From Azolla caroliniana (lineage: Eukaryota > Polypodiophyta), in assembly GCA_043228905.1 (NCBI GenBank), contig JBHGNT010000004.1, positions 20,770,001 to 20,834,000 of the forward strand: a stretch of 64,000 nucleotides of DNA, given 5' to 3'. The position numbers and the translations under genes were made by a program. Below are positions 1 through 12,100 of this stretch, piece by piece (positions within the stretch are counted from its first letter, which is position 1; each line of letters opens with the position of its first letter). The notes beneath the pieces were generated by a model. That model saw only the letters and a program-made list of their open reading frames with translations, searched no databases and was not told the origin of the DNA.

Positions 1-182
1 TATGATCATTCAAAGTCTTACTTAGATATTTCTGGAAGTGATTTTGTATGTGCATCTCTTTAACTGATATGTAAGTATGAGAGAGAGAGTGAGAGAGATG
101 CATACATATGAGCTCAACCTTCTAGGTGGTGTAGCAAGCATGACACTAAGTTGTAACTACCTTTTAATATGTCATGCATGTA

Positions 183-430
183 TAAAGCAAGTGATATTTT
201 TTTTTTTTTTTCAAAAAAAAAGAATATCCTTCCATTAGATAAGAAAACCAAGTTTGCTACAACATACAAAGTATGTGGACAGAAAGCCAAGATACTTGCT
301 AAAGTCCTCTTGTAAAATTCAATGGGCAACCATAGATCTTTCCCTAAAGAGGCTAAGGAGATGGATCTATATACATCCCAACTTACAATGGAGAACAACC
401 AACAAAAGGGGGGTAAAGCAAGTGATATTT
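183..430 (-). mobile_element. 5'-truncated LINE tail with perfect 17-bp target site duplication
   Basis: A body of about 214 bp (200-413) is flanked by two perfect 17-base direct repeats, TAAAGCAAGTGATATTT, at 183-199 and 414-430. On the minus strand it ends in a pure A tract (a T run from about 197 on the plus strand), preceded by the tail sequence CTAATGGAAGGATATTC. The same tail type, with TAATGGAAG just before the A tract, is seen at 33661. The long target duplication plus the A tail is the signature of target-primed reverse transcription. The body is too short to show protein domains. A SINE is possible, but I see no tRNA-like A/B boxes. Confidence 0.8.
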
Positions 431-2577
431 GATGTATTTTAATGCCATTGTGCAACTTGAACAGCCGGCTTGTGTGAAGGAGTGTGAGGGCTCTATGAGA
501 GTAAATGCTCATGTTCTTATCTTATATAGAAACTCAACATGTAAGGCTGACATTTGCATTTTCATTTTAGTTGTATCATATCTCTTCCTTTGTGCTTAGG
601 ATAATTACATAGTGCATAGCATCAATTGAAAGCTTAGAGAGATCTTGCGCATTCCATCTTTCAAATCATTTTTTATGTCAATTGCCTAACTGAATGAGAG
701 AATTTTTTTCTTGTGATGCTTTTGTGGTTACATCCAACATTTGAAGCAAGATGTGGTCATCTATGAATGGGCATATTCTTGACCTTTGTAAAGTGTGCAT
801 TTACATATTGTAATGCTAATATCTCTTTGAGTTGAACATTTGATTCCTAGAGTATAACTTGGTACTAGGTAGGTGGCTAATTTACTCCTCTTTTGTCTCA
901 TTTAAAACATACGTTAAATCTTCTCAATCTCGTTCCATGCATTAAGACGGACGGTGCTATTGATCTGCAATACCATGGCATTAATGGACATTAGTTTCAA
1001 TCCCTATCCAACAAACGCTTTGGTTGAATTGATTTTCTAACATAAAATAAAAGTTCCAACCAACTTGAAGTCTAGAGACAAAGCATATATTTTATTTATT
1101 TGGAGTGAGGATATGCATACCAAGATTTTCTATTTATTGCCTTTGAGCCTTTGAGTTCTCCTCACAAGCTTCCTATATTGGTATTCCTTATAATAATCAT
1201 TTATACATATTATTATATAATTATCTATGTTCTCAAAGTATGTACGTTCTCTTAGCACAACGAATATTCCCTTTCGAGTGAAGCCATGCCAATTATATAT
1301 AAGGCAAGCATCTTAAGTATCCATTTTGCCTTATACTCTCAAATTTCAACCCACATTTATATATCAATACCTTGAGTTGCATCACTTAGTCCTAAGTCCT
1401 TATCCCATTGATATCCTCTACAGTCTAAAACATGATTTTCAAATTGAGTCATGAGTAGTTCCATAGGTTAGCAATTGCCCTTTATTTTCCAAAGTCCTTG
1501 CTTAGATTCAAGCACTTGCCTTCTAGGTTCTTTCTTAGATTCATGCATGTTCCAAACGAGGCCCAATTAGATAGTTAGTTGAACCCTTGGTTGTTCTCAT
1601 TGGATTTTGACTTTGTTATTTCTTGCAAAAGAAGACAATGCATTCCAAGACTTTTGTATGTTCAAGTTTGGGTTTGGGGTATTCTGCAAGGTATATTGAA
1701 GGGAAAAATCATAGTTCGTTTGTTTTTCAAATGTAGGGTTTTTAGCTCATGCATCTAGGTGGAGAGTGGACTTGGGTTTTGGGAGGCACTTAAAATTGTA
1801 CAATTTGTTTTGTGCTCATCTCCACTAAGTTGTAGCCAACCTTCATTTTCTCCTTTGTGTAAGTTCTATGCAACCTTTGGGCATATTTGCTTAATCTTAT
1901 AGTCACGTCACATAGGACCATCGGTTATAGGTCAACTCTGATTTTTTGCTTCTAAGACACTATGATCCCTTCCAAAACATTTGCAAGTGGCACTCTACCA
2001 AACCAGATCATGAGGTTCTAGGCTTGTTGGTTTATATACATAGAGGCACTTTTTTGCAAATGTGGTATTTGAATGTTCATATGTTTGCTGATCGTTGAAC
2101 CATTTCAAGTTGGCCTTCTAGTTGAGTCTCATGTACCATATGGAGTATGTCGTTGGTCCCCATGCAATGGGTATACTGGATACTTGTTTGTTTTTATCTT
2201 AGTTAAGGACAATAGGATGGAATGTAGTGAGTATATTGGATAGAATGAAGTGCAATGTAACAATGACTCGTCTAGTGATTCTTCCATAGGACACCATGAC
2301 TTATCCCCCCTTTCCTTGGTGTTTAGACTTATAGTGTACTCAAGTGCTACTAACCTCGTATCAATTCCAAGTAATGTGGGTTGCCTTGGCAAGCTGTATT
2401 GTTTCCATGACTCTCACGGAAGCATCTCTATGGATCGATGGAGTTTTGCCTCCAATCAATGTCGTTAGGCTTGAGTTAGGACCGACGTATGCCCTTTTGA
2501 TGGCGAATTGGGTGAAGGTGGTTGTCAATCACTTTCGAGCTACTAGCGTGCTTGGCATTTTACTTATTAGTAGTTAA
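431..2577. other. Intergenic, no gene seen
   Basis: AT-rich sequence without an open frame that looks coding. Two overlapping short plus-strand frames (2250-2468 and 2344-2577) show no domain and no conserved look. Nothing else stands out. Confidence 0.5.
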
Positions 2578-2602
2578 TCACACACACACACACACACACA
2601 CA

Positions 2603-2638
<36 letters not shown>
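2578..2638. repeat. (CA)n(CT)n compound microsatellite
   Basis: About 28 bp of CA dinucleotides run directly into about 33 bp of CT dinucleotides. Confidence 0.95.
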
Positions 2639-2640
<2 letters not shown>

Positions 2641-4965
2641 CCTTACTCTATCTTATATAAAGAAGATATATTATTAGCAACACCAATTCTTAATACAAGA
2701 AGGTTTAGCACTATACAAGAGGAGATTAGGGTTCGACGTACTTATCTCTTAACCCTAATCTCTCTTAAATCCAATGAAGGATTAACGAGATAGAAGTGGA
2801 ACTCTTAGTACACTAATAGAAAGGAGAAATCCCAAGAAGAGGCTCCAAATTTACCAAAATGTGGTTTTTATAGGTTTTTACAAGGCAAGTGTCTCCCTTT
2901 CACATTAGTTTGTTCATTGGCTTATATTGTTTCCGCTTTGGTTTGTTCTATCCCCTTTTTCCTAAGGTTGGTTGACCTCGGTGTCTGTTGTTGGTGCCAC
3001 AATCTCTAGAACTGGTGTTCCGAGTGTTGGATACTTAACAGAAGGTAGTGACAAGGTAGTGATCTTGGAGCTTGAAGGGTGATTTGGGATGCTCCACATA
3101 TGTTGAGGGCCAAACTTTCCATTCATGAACTTCCAACAATTATTATGATGGTATAGGACAAATGCTCGACAACACTAAGAACATTGGTTTAAATACAATT
3201 ATTAATGTAATGTATTATGTTTGTGGAATTCAAGGGACTAGATGTTTTGATATAGGACATATCCTGTTGGTTGTTCCACCTTATCTTGGGTAATTTATGT
3301 GGAGATCCACAATTTGTGTGATGATGACCTTAGTGGGCACTTGGAGACCCAACATAGAATCTTCCATGATCATGGAAGAAGGTATGACATTGTTGCACAA
3401 CTAAGAAATTGTGTAGCATGGGTCAAAATGACTTGCAATGAACCTATTCATGAGTTTGGTGTTGATCAATTTATTGTTGTAGTCATGCCAATTATATGAG
3501 TTCTTAGTGCAAAAGATATAGTCCCATACAATGTCCATTACTTCTTGATTTAAGGAAAAGAACTAGTAAACGAGGTTCCATGTTGCTCCATATAATGTGA
3601 AGTTCGTGAGGAACCCCTCTTTCACATATTCCTTGTTGTGTAGTGAGTCCTTTAGGAGTGTCATGAATTAGGCCCTAGCTTCATCATCTAGTGGTAATCC
3701 AAACACTGTCACTTTAATTCCACCATAGAATGGTTCATATGCCATTATATCTTGGTTGAACCGTTGAGCATGGTCGTAATATCCCCATGGTCAATCAACA
3801 TGGTCAATCAATCATTGGTGGTGACTTATTGTATGGGTAGGGTACTAATCTATAGGTTATGGACAACTATTGAGGAAAGGGATTGCATTCTGATACGTTA
3901 AGCAGCCACATCAAGGTTGGGGGAGGCTATTGTACTAGGGGGCACCTATGATGGTAGTTGTATCATGAAGGGTGATTGGTTCTTGAACTAAGTGTGTCTA
4001 AATGTAGGGGATGGTCCTTGTGTTCTAACTTTGATGGTATATTTATGTGTAGAACCATGCTAATACTAGGTTGTGAGCTCTCTTTACTAGTTTTGGGACA
4101 CATGCAATGTTTTTATGTTGCTCTTGCGAGTGGCATTTCTATTGACTTTAGTTCTTCAGGGAGGGTTGATTGCTCTCCAACTTACTTTGCAACTACATTC
4201 CTGAAGCCTAATCTCTTGAAGATTTATTTCAAAATGATGAGTTTTCATGCACACTTGCTTTTTCTCCATATTAGTGTCTTTACAATGTTGACATTGTTTT
4301 GACAACACAAGGAAGTGATACCGCCACATCTCCCTTTTAGGTTTTTAAGTTAGCCTCAATTAATAATTTGGCCAATTTTCACTATCGTTTGCCGTGAAAG
4401 GGTAGAAATGAAACACCACGATTTGCAACGCACATAAATTTACTCAAACCTGACCGCTCACGTGTCAGTTGTAACGATAGGTAAATGTAAACATTAACAT
4501 CTAACTCCCTTCAAAACAGGAGGGACCATATCTACATGTGCAAATGGGGTAACCTTCGAGCCCTTACAATGGCAGGGTTGCAACTTTAGGACATACTTGC
4601 CGGCCATAGTGTCAAGCATCTAATACTGCCATGGATTATGAATCGCTCGAGGTTGCAAAGTGTTATGTCCGGCTTGTGATACCTCTCCTTGTCATGTCTC
4701 GGTTGTAGGAGGTCCACTTGTCATGTGCCCATGGCTCTCCCAAGAGACTGAACTTTGTCTTTCTTAGACTCTACTTCTTGTTAACTCTGTCTCTTTTGGA
4801 CTAACACATTTTGTTTAAAACATGTGAAGATGGCGGCATGGACGTCTTACTTCAAGAAACACTGCACTAAGAATCTTGCAATGACACAGTAATCCGAAGT
4901 CTAATGTAATGGTAATTCTTCCCTGTTTCCACTTCCTTCCCACATGTCACAGATAGAGACGGTTT
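2639..4965. other. Intergenic, probable decayed transposon sequence
   Basis: No convincing gene. The stretch at 2640-2900 has a TATATAA box and repeated ACCCTAATCTC/GATTAGGGTT words resembling LTR leader sequence. The rest is stop-rich in all frames. Short frames at 3299-3499 and 3976-4302 (+) have no recognisable domain. Confidence 0.35.
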
Positions 4966-4995
4966 TTGTTTTGCTTTTGTGAGCAGAGGAAGAAT

Positions 4996-7623
4996 ATGAA
5001 ACCATGGGTGTCTATGAAGGACAGCATTATTAATTTCGTGTCCATTTTGAAGATATGTGCAGAGAGGAAGGATCTGTACAAAGGTATCAGAATACATGAT
5101 GATATCGTTAAAAGAGGATTGATCCAAATAAATCCTCTTTTGGGCAGCTCTTTAATTAACATGTATGCAAAATGTGGTGATCTCACAACAGCACAAAAGC
5201 TGCTTAACGAGCTTCCTTTTCGGGATATAGTCTCATGGAATTCGTTAATCTCAGGTTTTTCTCAGAAAGGATTAGTTGAGGATGCACTGAACTGTTTAGA
5301 GAACTTGAAAAGAGAAGGATTTTCTCCGAATGCGATTACTTTTGTTTGCATTTTGAAGGCTTGTGGCATGTCAAAGAAGGTTCATATTGGCAAACAAATT
5401 CACGATGAGATTGTCGAGAGGGGGTTGTTACGTGGGAATATAAAGCTTGGAAATGCATTGGTGGATATGTACGCCAAATGTACTGACCTTTTAAAAGCAC
5501 AACAAGTGCTGGACGAGGTTCCTTCTCGGGATATCGTAACTTGGTCTTCATTAATCTCTGGTTATGCCCAGCAGCAAAGGGGTGCAGATGCATTGAATTG
5601 TTTTGATCGGATGCACAGTGAGGGTCTCTCACCAAATGCAATCACATTAACTTGCGTTTTAAAAGCATGTGCAAGCATAAGAGCATTAGACAAAGGGAAA
5701 CAGATTCATGACAAAATACTTAGCGAGGGTTTATTGAGCAGAGATTTAGTTCTTGGGACTGCTTTGGTGGATATGTATGCTAGATGTGGATCATTTATAA
5801 ATGCAAAGAAAGTGTTTGAAGAGCTTCCCTCCCATGATGTCGTGGCTTGGTCTGCATTGATATCAGGATATGCTCAACAAGGTCATGGAAGGGAGGCATT
5901 TAAATGTTTCAACCAAATGCAACAAAATGGTTTATCTCCAGATGAAGTCACTTTTACTTGCATCCTCAAGGCATGTGGTGACATCGGGCAAATTCAAACT
6001 GGAAAACAAGTTCACGAGGAGATCATTCATAATGGGCTTTTGAAGAACAATGTTGTGGTTGGCAATGCGTTGGTGGATATGTATGCCAAATGTGGTGAGC
6101 TCTCAAAAGCGAAACAAGTACTTAGTGAACTTCCAGTTCGGAATGTTATCACTTGGTCTGCATTGATATTGAGATATGCACAGCAAGATCAGGGTGAGGA
6201 TGCACTCGAGTGTTTTGAGAGTATGCAAAAGGAGGGTCTCTCTCCAAATGCTATTACTTATGCTTGCATCTTAAAGGCATGTGGGAGCCCCAGGGTGATC
6301 GAGAAAGGCAAGAAAATTCATGATGAAATCAGGAATAAGGGAATGCTTAGTGATGTTGTGGTTGGGACGGCAGTGGTGGATATGTATGCCCGATGTGGTG
6401 AGCTTAAGACAGCCCATAGAGTACTTGATGAGCTTCCTGTCCATAATATTGCCACTTGGAATGCCTTGATCTCTGGATATGTCCAAATTGGGCAAAGTGA
6501 GGAAGCATTGGGCTGCCTTGAAACAATGATGCAAAGAGAGGATCCATTTCCTAATGTGATAACCTTCACCTGTGCCTTGAAGGCATGTAGCTCCATGGAA
6601 TCAATCGAGAAAGGGAAGCAAATTCATGATTATCTTGTTTGCAGACGATTACTGGGAAAAGATGTTGCTCTTCATACCGCATTGGTAGACATGTATGCTA
6701 AATGTGGTGCACTTGCAAAAGCAAAGGAAGTGCTTGGTCAGATTCCTGTGAGGGACGTAGTCTCCTGGAATGCACTGATCTCAGGATATATCCTGCAAGG
6801 TCAAGGAGAGGAAGCATTAGACTGCTTAGGGATGATGAAGAAGGATGGAGTTTCTCCTAATTCCATTACCTTTGCATACATCCTGAAGACATGTGGAGAC
6901 ACAGGATTGGTCGACAAGGGGAGGGTGATACACGATGAGATTATACAGAACGGTCTATTGTTACAAGGAGATGTTATGCTTGCTACAGCTTTAGTAGAGA
7001 TGTATACAAGAGCAGGGGTGCTTTCAAAGGCTGAAAAGGTCCTTGACGAACTTCTTATTCAGAATGTAGTCTCTTGGAATGCTTTAATGTCAGGGTATGC
7101 TCAGCAAGGACAAGGCAAGCAAGCAATAGAGTGTTTTGAACGGATGAGACGGGAAGGTATCGAGCCGACTGCCGTCACTTTTCTTTGCTTATTGAATGCA
7201 TGTAGCCACTCGGGTCTCGTGGATGAAGGTCAAATGTATTTTGATAATATGAGTGGAATCTATGGTGTTTCTCCACATTCGGAGCATCATGCTTGTATGG
7301 TTGATCTTTTGAGTCGTGCCGGGCACTTTGAGAGAGCTATGGCTGTTATTCACAAGATGCCTTCTTCAAATTATCTACCTGTCTGGGCTTCTGTCTTGGG
7401 TGGTTGTAGAAAATGGGGCAATGTGGAGCTTGGTAGGTTGGCCTTTAAACAAGCAATACAGTTAGATAGGAATAACTTTGCGGCCTACATTTGTATGATC
7501 AATATTTTTACAGCTGCTGGCATGCAAGAAGAGGCACAAAGCATAAACGCCATGCGAATAAGAAATTCTGGATGTAAGAATTCAGGAGTTCATTATTTTG
7601 GTTCAAATTTTCATTCGTTATAG
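4996..7623 (+). CDS. PLS-class pentatricopeptide repeat (PPR) protein with E-like C-terminus
   Basis: PPR proteins of this class bind specific organellar RNAs in plastids or mitochondria and act in RNA editing, splicing or stability. The frame is intronless and intact, 875 aa from the ATG at 4996. The open frame runs ten codons further upstream but begins there with TTG, so I chose the first ATG. Seven PLS-type blocks of about 100 residues are visible, each with a W(N/S)(A/S)LISGYAQ-like motif, an ALxCFxxM..GLSPNAITF P motif, and a GKQIHDEI..GLL / ALVDMYAKCG pair. From about residue 780 there is an E1-like segment (PVWASVLGGCRKWGNVELG, then AAYICMINIFTAAGMQEEAQ) and a degenerate E2 (RNSGCKNSGVHYF). 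No DYW deaminase domain follows, so if it acts in editing it would need a DYW partner. No clear targeting peptide can be judged by eye. The repeats are unusually alike, suggesting recent internal duplication or conversion. Confidence 0.93.
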   Translation: MKPWVSMKDSIINFVSILKICAERKDLYKGIRIHDDIVKRGLIQINPLLGSSLINMYAKCGDLTTAQKLLNELPFRDIVSWNSLISGFSQKGLVEDALNCLENLKREGFSPNAITFVCILKACGMSKKVHIGKQIHDEIVERGLLRGNIKLGNALVDMYAKCTDLLKAQQVLDEVPSRDIVTWSSLISGYAQQQRGADALNCFDRMHSEGLSPNAITLTCVLKACASIRALDKGKQIHDKILSEGLLSRDLVLGTALVDMYARCGSFINAKKVFEELPSHDVVAWSALISGYAQQGHGREAFKCFNQMQQNGLSPDEVTFTCILKACGDIGQIQTGKQVHEEIIHNGLLKNNVVVGNALVDMYAKCGELSKAKQVLSELPVRNVITWSALILRYAQQDQGEDALECFESMQKEGLSPNAITYACILKACGSPRVIEKGKKIHDEIRNKGMLSDVVVGTAVVDMYARCGELKTAHRVLDELPVHNIATWNALISGYVQIGQSEEALGCLETMMQREDPFPNVITFTCALKACSSMESIEKGKQIHDYLVCRRLLGKDVALHTALVDMYAKCGALAKAKEVLGQIPVRDVVSWNALISGYILQGQGEEALDCLGMMKKDGVSPNSITFAYILKTCGDTGLVDKGRVIHDEIIQNGLLLQGDVMLATALVEMYTRAGVLSKAEKVLDELLIQNVVSWNALMSGYAQQGQGKQAIECFERMRREGIEPTAVTFLCLLNACSHSGLVDEGQMYFDNMSGIYGVSPHSEHHACMVDLLSRAGHFERAMAVIHKMPSSNYLPVWASVLGGCRKWGNVELGRLAFKQAIQLDRNNFAAYICMINIFTAAGMQEEAQSINAMRIRNSGCKNSGVHYFGSNFHSL

Positions 7624-9150
7624 CTCACTGACTCAAGAAATGAGTGAGAATTTTGACATGCTTGATATTTTTTCTCAAGATTGTCCTTGCCACTATATGT
7701 CTATACATAAATCTGAAGAGAACTGCCCATGCAGCATAAAAGATACCTACATGAAGGAGTCTTACCCATGCATAATAGAAGATACCTTGAGGAGACTATA
7801 AATGGCATAAAAACAATGGATTAATCACTACCATTGCAGAGTCATAAAATTATTGGGATTAAAGATTGAACTCCAAATGCTGAGTGCAGTCTCTTTGTGA
7901 ATTTTGAAGACTGATAGCTCATTATATCCTCTTATCATGAAACATAGCTTGTGCAAAGAGAAAGTCACCAGCTACATATGTAGAAATTGAAAATACGTGT
8001 TTTCATACAGATTGCCAACACTACTGCCCTCTTCCTTCAAGCAGTTTTCATCCTTTTAATATTCAGGGTGAGTAGTTGGAGTAGTTGCCGTGAAATTACT
8101 GTGTGGCAGTCACATGTATTGAAATTGTTGCCGATTGGTCTGAAACAGCATCCTTTGCATCACTACTTCCTCAATGCCCAGGGTTTATCAATTATAAAAA
8201 TTGCTGGGAAAATCAAGTTAACCATCATAAGCATCACGTATAAAATTCCTATTTTGACCTTTACATTAAGTCACGAGGACTTTCCAACTCTATCTGGTTT
8301 TCTCTGGGTGGGATGTAATCAACATGAGGATAACATAAGGTCATGGAAATAGTAAGAGTAAGGATAAAAGAGCCATGAATATTAAGAGAAAAATTGCACA
8401 TGTCCCTCCACAATTTCTTCCAGTTTCACTTGCATCCATAAAAATAAAGAGTGAGTAAAATATGTATACCACCCAGACTGACAACAAATTGCAAAAACAA
8501 TCAATGCTCCACAATTTCGTCTAGTTTCACTCGCATCCAGTAAAAATGATAAGAATGAGTAAAATTTGCATATCACCCAGCTGCACTGACAACAAATTGA
8601 AATATCAATGCTTGCTTACTTACTATTCATACATTTCGAACCAACAGTTCTTTGCATTTATCAGGGTTTGCGACTATCTTCAATATGATTCTCTCACTTA
8701 AATAAAGGGCATTGGCTTAACATCCAAGAATATTTTTGTTTGCTCGAGTAAAGGTGACCATATTACATACGTGTGAAACATCTCACATATTAGCACATTT
8801 GTGCAACATTTCACTCTATCATAATACACGTGTACAAGAAGCATTTCATACATAGTATGTGCACTCTCTGGTCAATATATTTAGTTCAAAACAAAACATG
8901 TGCTACAGTTTATTTGGAAAACATCATCATAAGCAAGCATAATACACCTCACTTGTAAATCTATTAATATTCAACAAGAAATAAATTGACAAAATTGTGA
9001 GAGGGCTTGGCCTCATGTTATGATCTAGCAAACCCTTGAAGACCAATGAAATAGGCGTTGTGGGAGCAGATCATATAAATGCAAATAATTTCTACAATTA
9101 ATACCTTTGTTTCTGGTCCAATAATTCGATTGCAATTATATCATAAATTA
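7624..9150. other. Intergenic between convergent PPR and CTP synthase genes
   Basis: No gene seen. It should hold the 3' UTRs of the plus-strand PPR gene and of the minus-strand CTP synthase gene, which converge here. A tandem duplication lies at 8404-8610. Confidence 0.6.
8404..8610. repeat. Imperfect tandem duplication, about 102-bp unit
   Basis: Two diverged units both contain CTCCACAATTTC, TTTCAC(T)TGCATCCA-like, GAGTAAAAT, ACCCAG and CTGACAACAAATTG in the same order. Starts lie near 8406 and 8508. Confidence 0.8.
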
Positions 9151-12100
9151 CTAATGCATACCATTCGTATGTCCTCCATTCACCAATGCATGTCTCGTTT
9201 TTGCTTTACCATTTGCATCCGCTTTCATGCATCCATTCATTGGTAGTTTATTGGGCAGGCCTGAACAAATTTTCAAACTTCCCTGTAAATAGGAGTCTAG
9301 ACCTCCTGATGCTGCAAGTATAAGACCTGTATGGAGAGCAAAGGCTTTAGTAAAAATACACTGTAAGGGCGAGTTTTCAAGAAATTGTGGGAAAGGACTT
9401 TCAATATTAAATTCATCGTGGAGAAAAACTCCAAAATATCAGCAATGTTTTAAACAACTATCAGAACTGCTTTTTAATTTCCAGAAATTACCAAAATATG
9501 TTAGGCTGCTTGTAAATTTTGAATGCTTAAGGGGTCTACAGATAATACCCATTAAACAGGGGCTATTTCAGTGGTTTACCATTTATTTCATACTGCCTCA
9601 TAACAAAACAATTCTCAAAAACAAACCTAGAAAAACAGGTGAAGGCTTCCCAGGCCTTGACTTAAACTCCGGGTGGAATTGAACCCCAACAAAAAATGGG
9701 TGATTTGAAAGTTCCAATATCTCCATGCGACGACCACTGTCATCTCTACCAACAAAGTGAAGCCCAGCTGCTTCAAACTTGTCAACCATATCAGGATTTA
9801 CCTGCATACATTATGATAATAGCTAACAACATGAAGACAAACATGGAAGAATAAAATTGAAGGTTTATTTCATCAAAACGCACTTCATATCTGTGCCTAT
9901 GTCGCTCTTCAATGTATTGCTCCGCAGTTTTATACCTTCTCAAGAGTCAAGAGTATTAGAAATTGAAGAAGCCACTTAATTTCTCCAATGCCAAAAAACT
10001 TACAGCTTCGCAGTTAGACAATCAGATGACTGAAAACATGTCCTCCTCGTTCCCAACCTCATGGTACCCCCCATGTGTGTTTTCGAGACCTGCGAAGATG
10101 AAATCTCCACTTAAGGATATCTTCATTGACTTTAGTCATACAGTTTACTTCTCGAGCCTTTTGACTGGGAAGGAAATATTCTTATACATAGCTTCATATT
10201 CTTTTGCTCACAAAATCATGAGATTTACTTGAAATTAAGTATTCTTATACATAGCTTCATATTCTTTTGAAATTAAGTATACCCAATACATACAGTAGAT
10301 ATGCACCTCAATGGGCACTAAGCCCAAAACAGGGACATGAATAACCAAGACTAATTATGATTGTGATCCTTCTCCCACCAAAGGAGAGGTTCATCTGCAT
10401 GACTGTAGTTGCTTGTAACATACCAGACTCATGAGCATCAACCATATTCCTGCAATCACATGCCATTTATTTGATGTTCTTTTGTCTCCTTCATCCATCA
10501 GAGTTGTTCAAATATCGAAGATAAGGCACCTTCAACTGGTTGGAACTTGTATATCTGAAACTTGTGGATGTTTGAAGCTGAACATCCTTGGATGATAATG
10601 ATTCTGTCTCTCCAAAAACTTTCGAGTCTTAAAGTCAAATGTTTTTCATTCATGTCATGAATAACCAAGACTTGTTATAAGTGTGATCTCTCATCTACAT
10701 GGCAATTGTGACTTGTAACGTACCAACCTCATGAGCATTAGCTACATTAATAGCTGCCTGCCAATGTATCCAAGTAGGCACATGCAATTTACTGTTCTGC
10801 TCATTTCCTCTTCCATTGGAATTGTCCAAATATAAAAGATTATGGAGCTCAATATTCCTAGATGATGATCCTGTCTCTCATCCTCTTTTAGAAAGATCCA
10901 TATAAAACAAAATGTATGTTGCCGCAAACACTAACATCCTGATATAAGGAGCATTCACGTAACACTATCTTGTGCAAATCTTGCACGTCACAGTACTCTA
11001 ATTTATGTGTATGCTGAATCATTTAACTCCTTCGATAGCTCATTCTCCTATGCAGATGATAGATTATGAGGGATGGAGCTCACCAACGACAGAACTAATT
11101 CAGGTCATCTTTATCAGAACTTTTTCCTCAGAATTTGTTTCTGAATAACTCAATGATGGAAGGTTTTGAAACGAATTCACCAATATGAAATCTTTACTTT
11201 CGCATATAATACATATATGATTTCATCACTCCCATTAAGAAAAGCACATCACATGTGTGCGCTGTCAGAGGATTGAGTGTACCTCTGGCATGAACAAAAC
11301 ACAAGGATGAGGTGTATCAGGATTGAATTCAGTACTGTTGGCATTCTCTAGCTGAAGGACCTGAGAGGCAAAAATGAACCCTAAGTTATCAATCACTAGG
11401 TAACAAAAATCAACAAAAGCTGGAATCCACAAAGTTGTTTCAAGCCATTATTACCGAGCGTGCAAACTCAATCACAGCAATCTGCATCCCAAGGCAGATT
11501 CCTAAATAGGGAATGTTGTTTTCTCTAGCAAATTTGGCTGCCAGAAATTTGCCTTGGACTCCTCTATCCCCAAAGCCACCAGGAACAAGCACTCCATCCA
11601 CATTCTATCAGCATAAAGGATACGAATACTCAGTATTACAGGTTCATATTTACAGAAGTAATTTTCTATCCATGGATTTTTTAACCCAAAGCTCCATGCA
11701 GCCAAGTATAAACAGCATGGAAAGGCAGTTCCAAATGAAAACGTAAAACTACAGAATATATCTCATCAAAACGTTTACCTTAAGCACTTCCCAAGCTGCA
11801 GTATGCGCTGCAGGATTCTGCACAAAAAATATATAGCATTTAACCAGTGTTGAAATTCCTTTGGAACACTTGTTTCTCCTTCTAAATAGCTTACCTCATC
11901 CCTTGTTTCATCTTCAAGATCTGTGGCTGCAACCCATTCTATGCATAACTTACGGGAGCAATCAATAGATGCATGCAATAGAGCCTTTAAAAAAGAAATG
12001 GGAAACAAATCATCTCCTAAGTAGCACATTGCATTAGGAACCAGTGTATAATGATCGACCATACATTAAGTTGGTTCAACCTTGATAACAGAAAGATAAG

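Noticed and set aside
4966-4995. Ten extra N-terminal codons of the PPR gene
   Set aside because: The frame there begins with TTG, not ATG; a eukaryotic start is far more likely at the ATG at 4996.
5336-6596. Minus-strand frames inside the PPR gene
   Set aside because: Antisense shadows of the repeated PPR sequence; no domain of their own.
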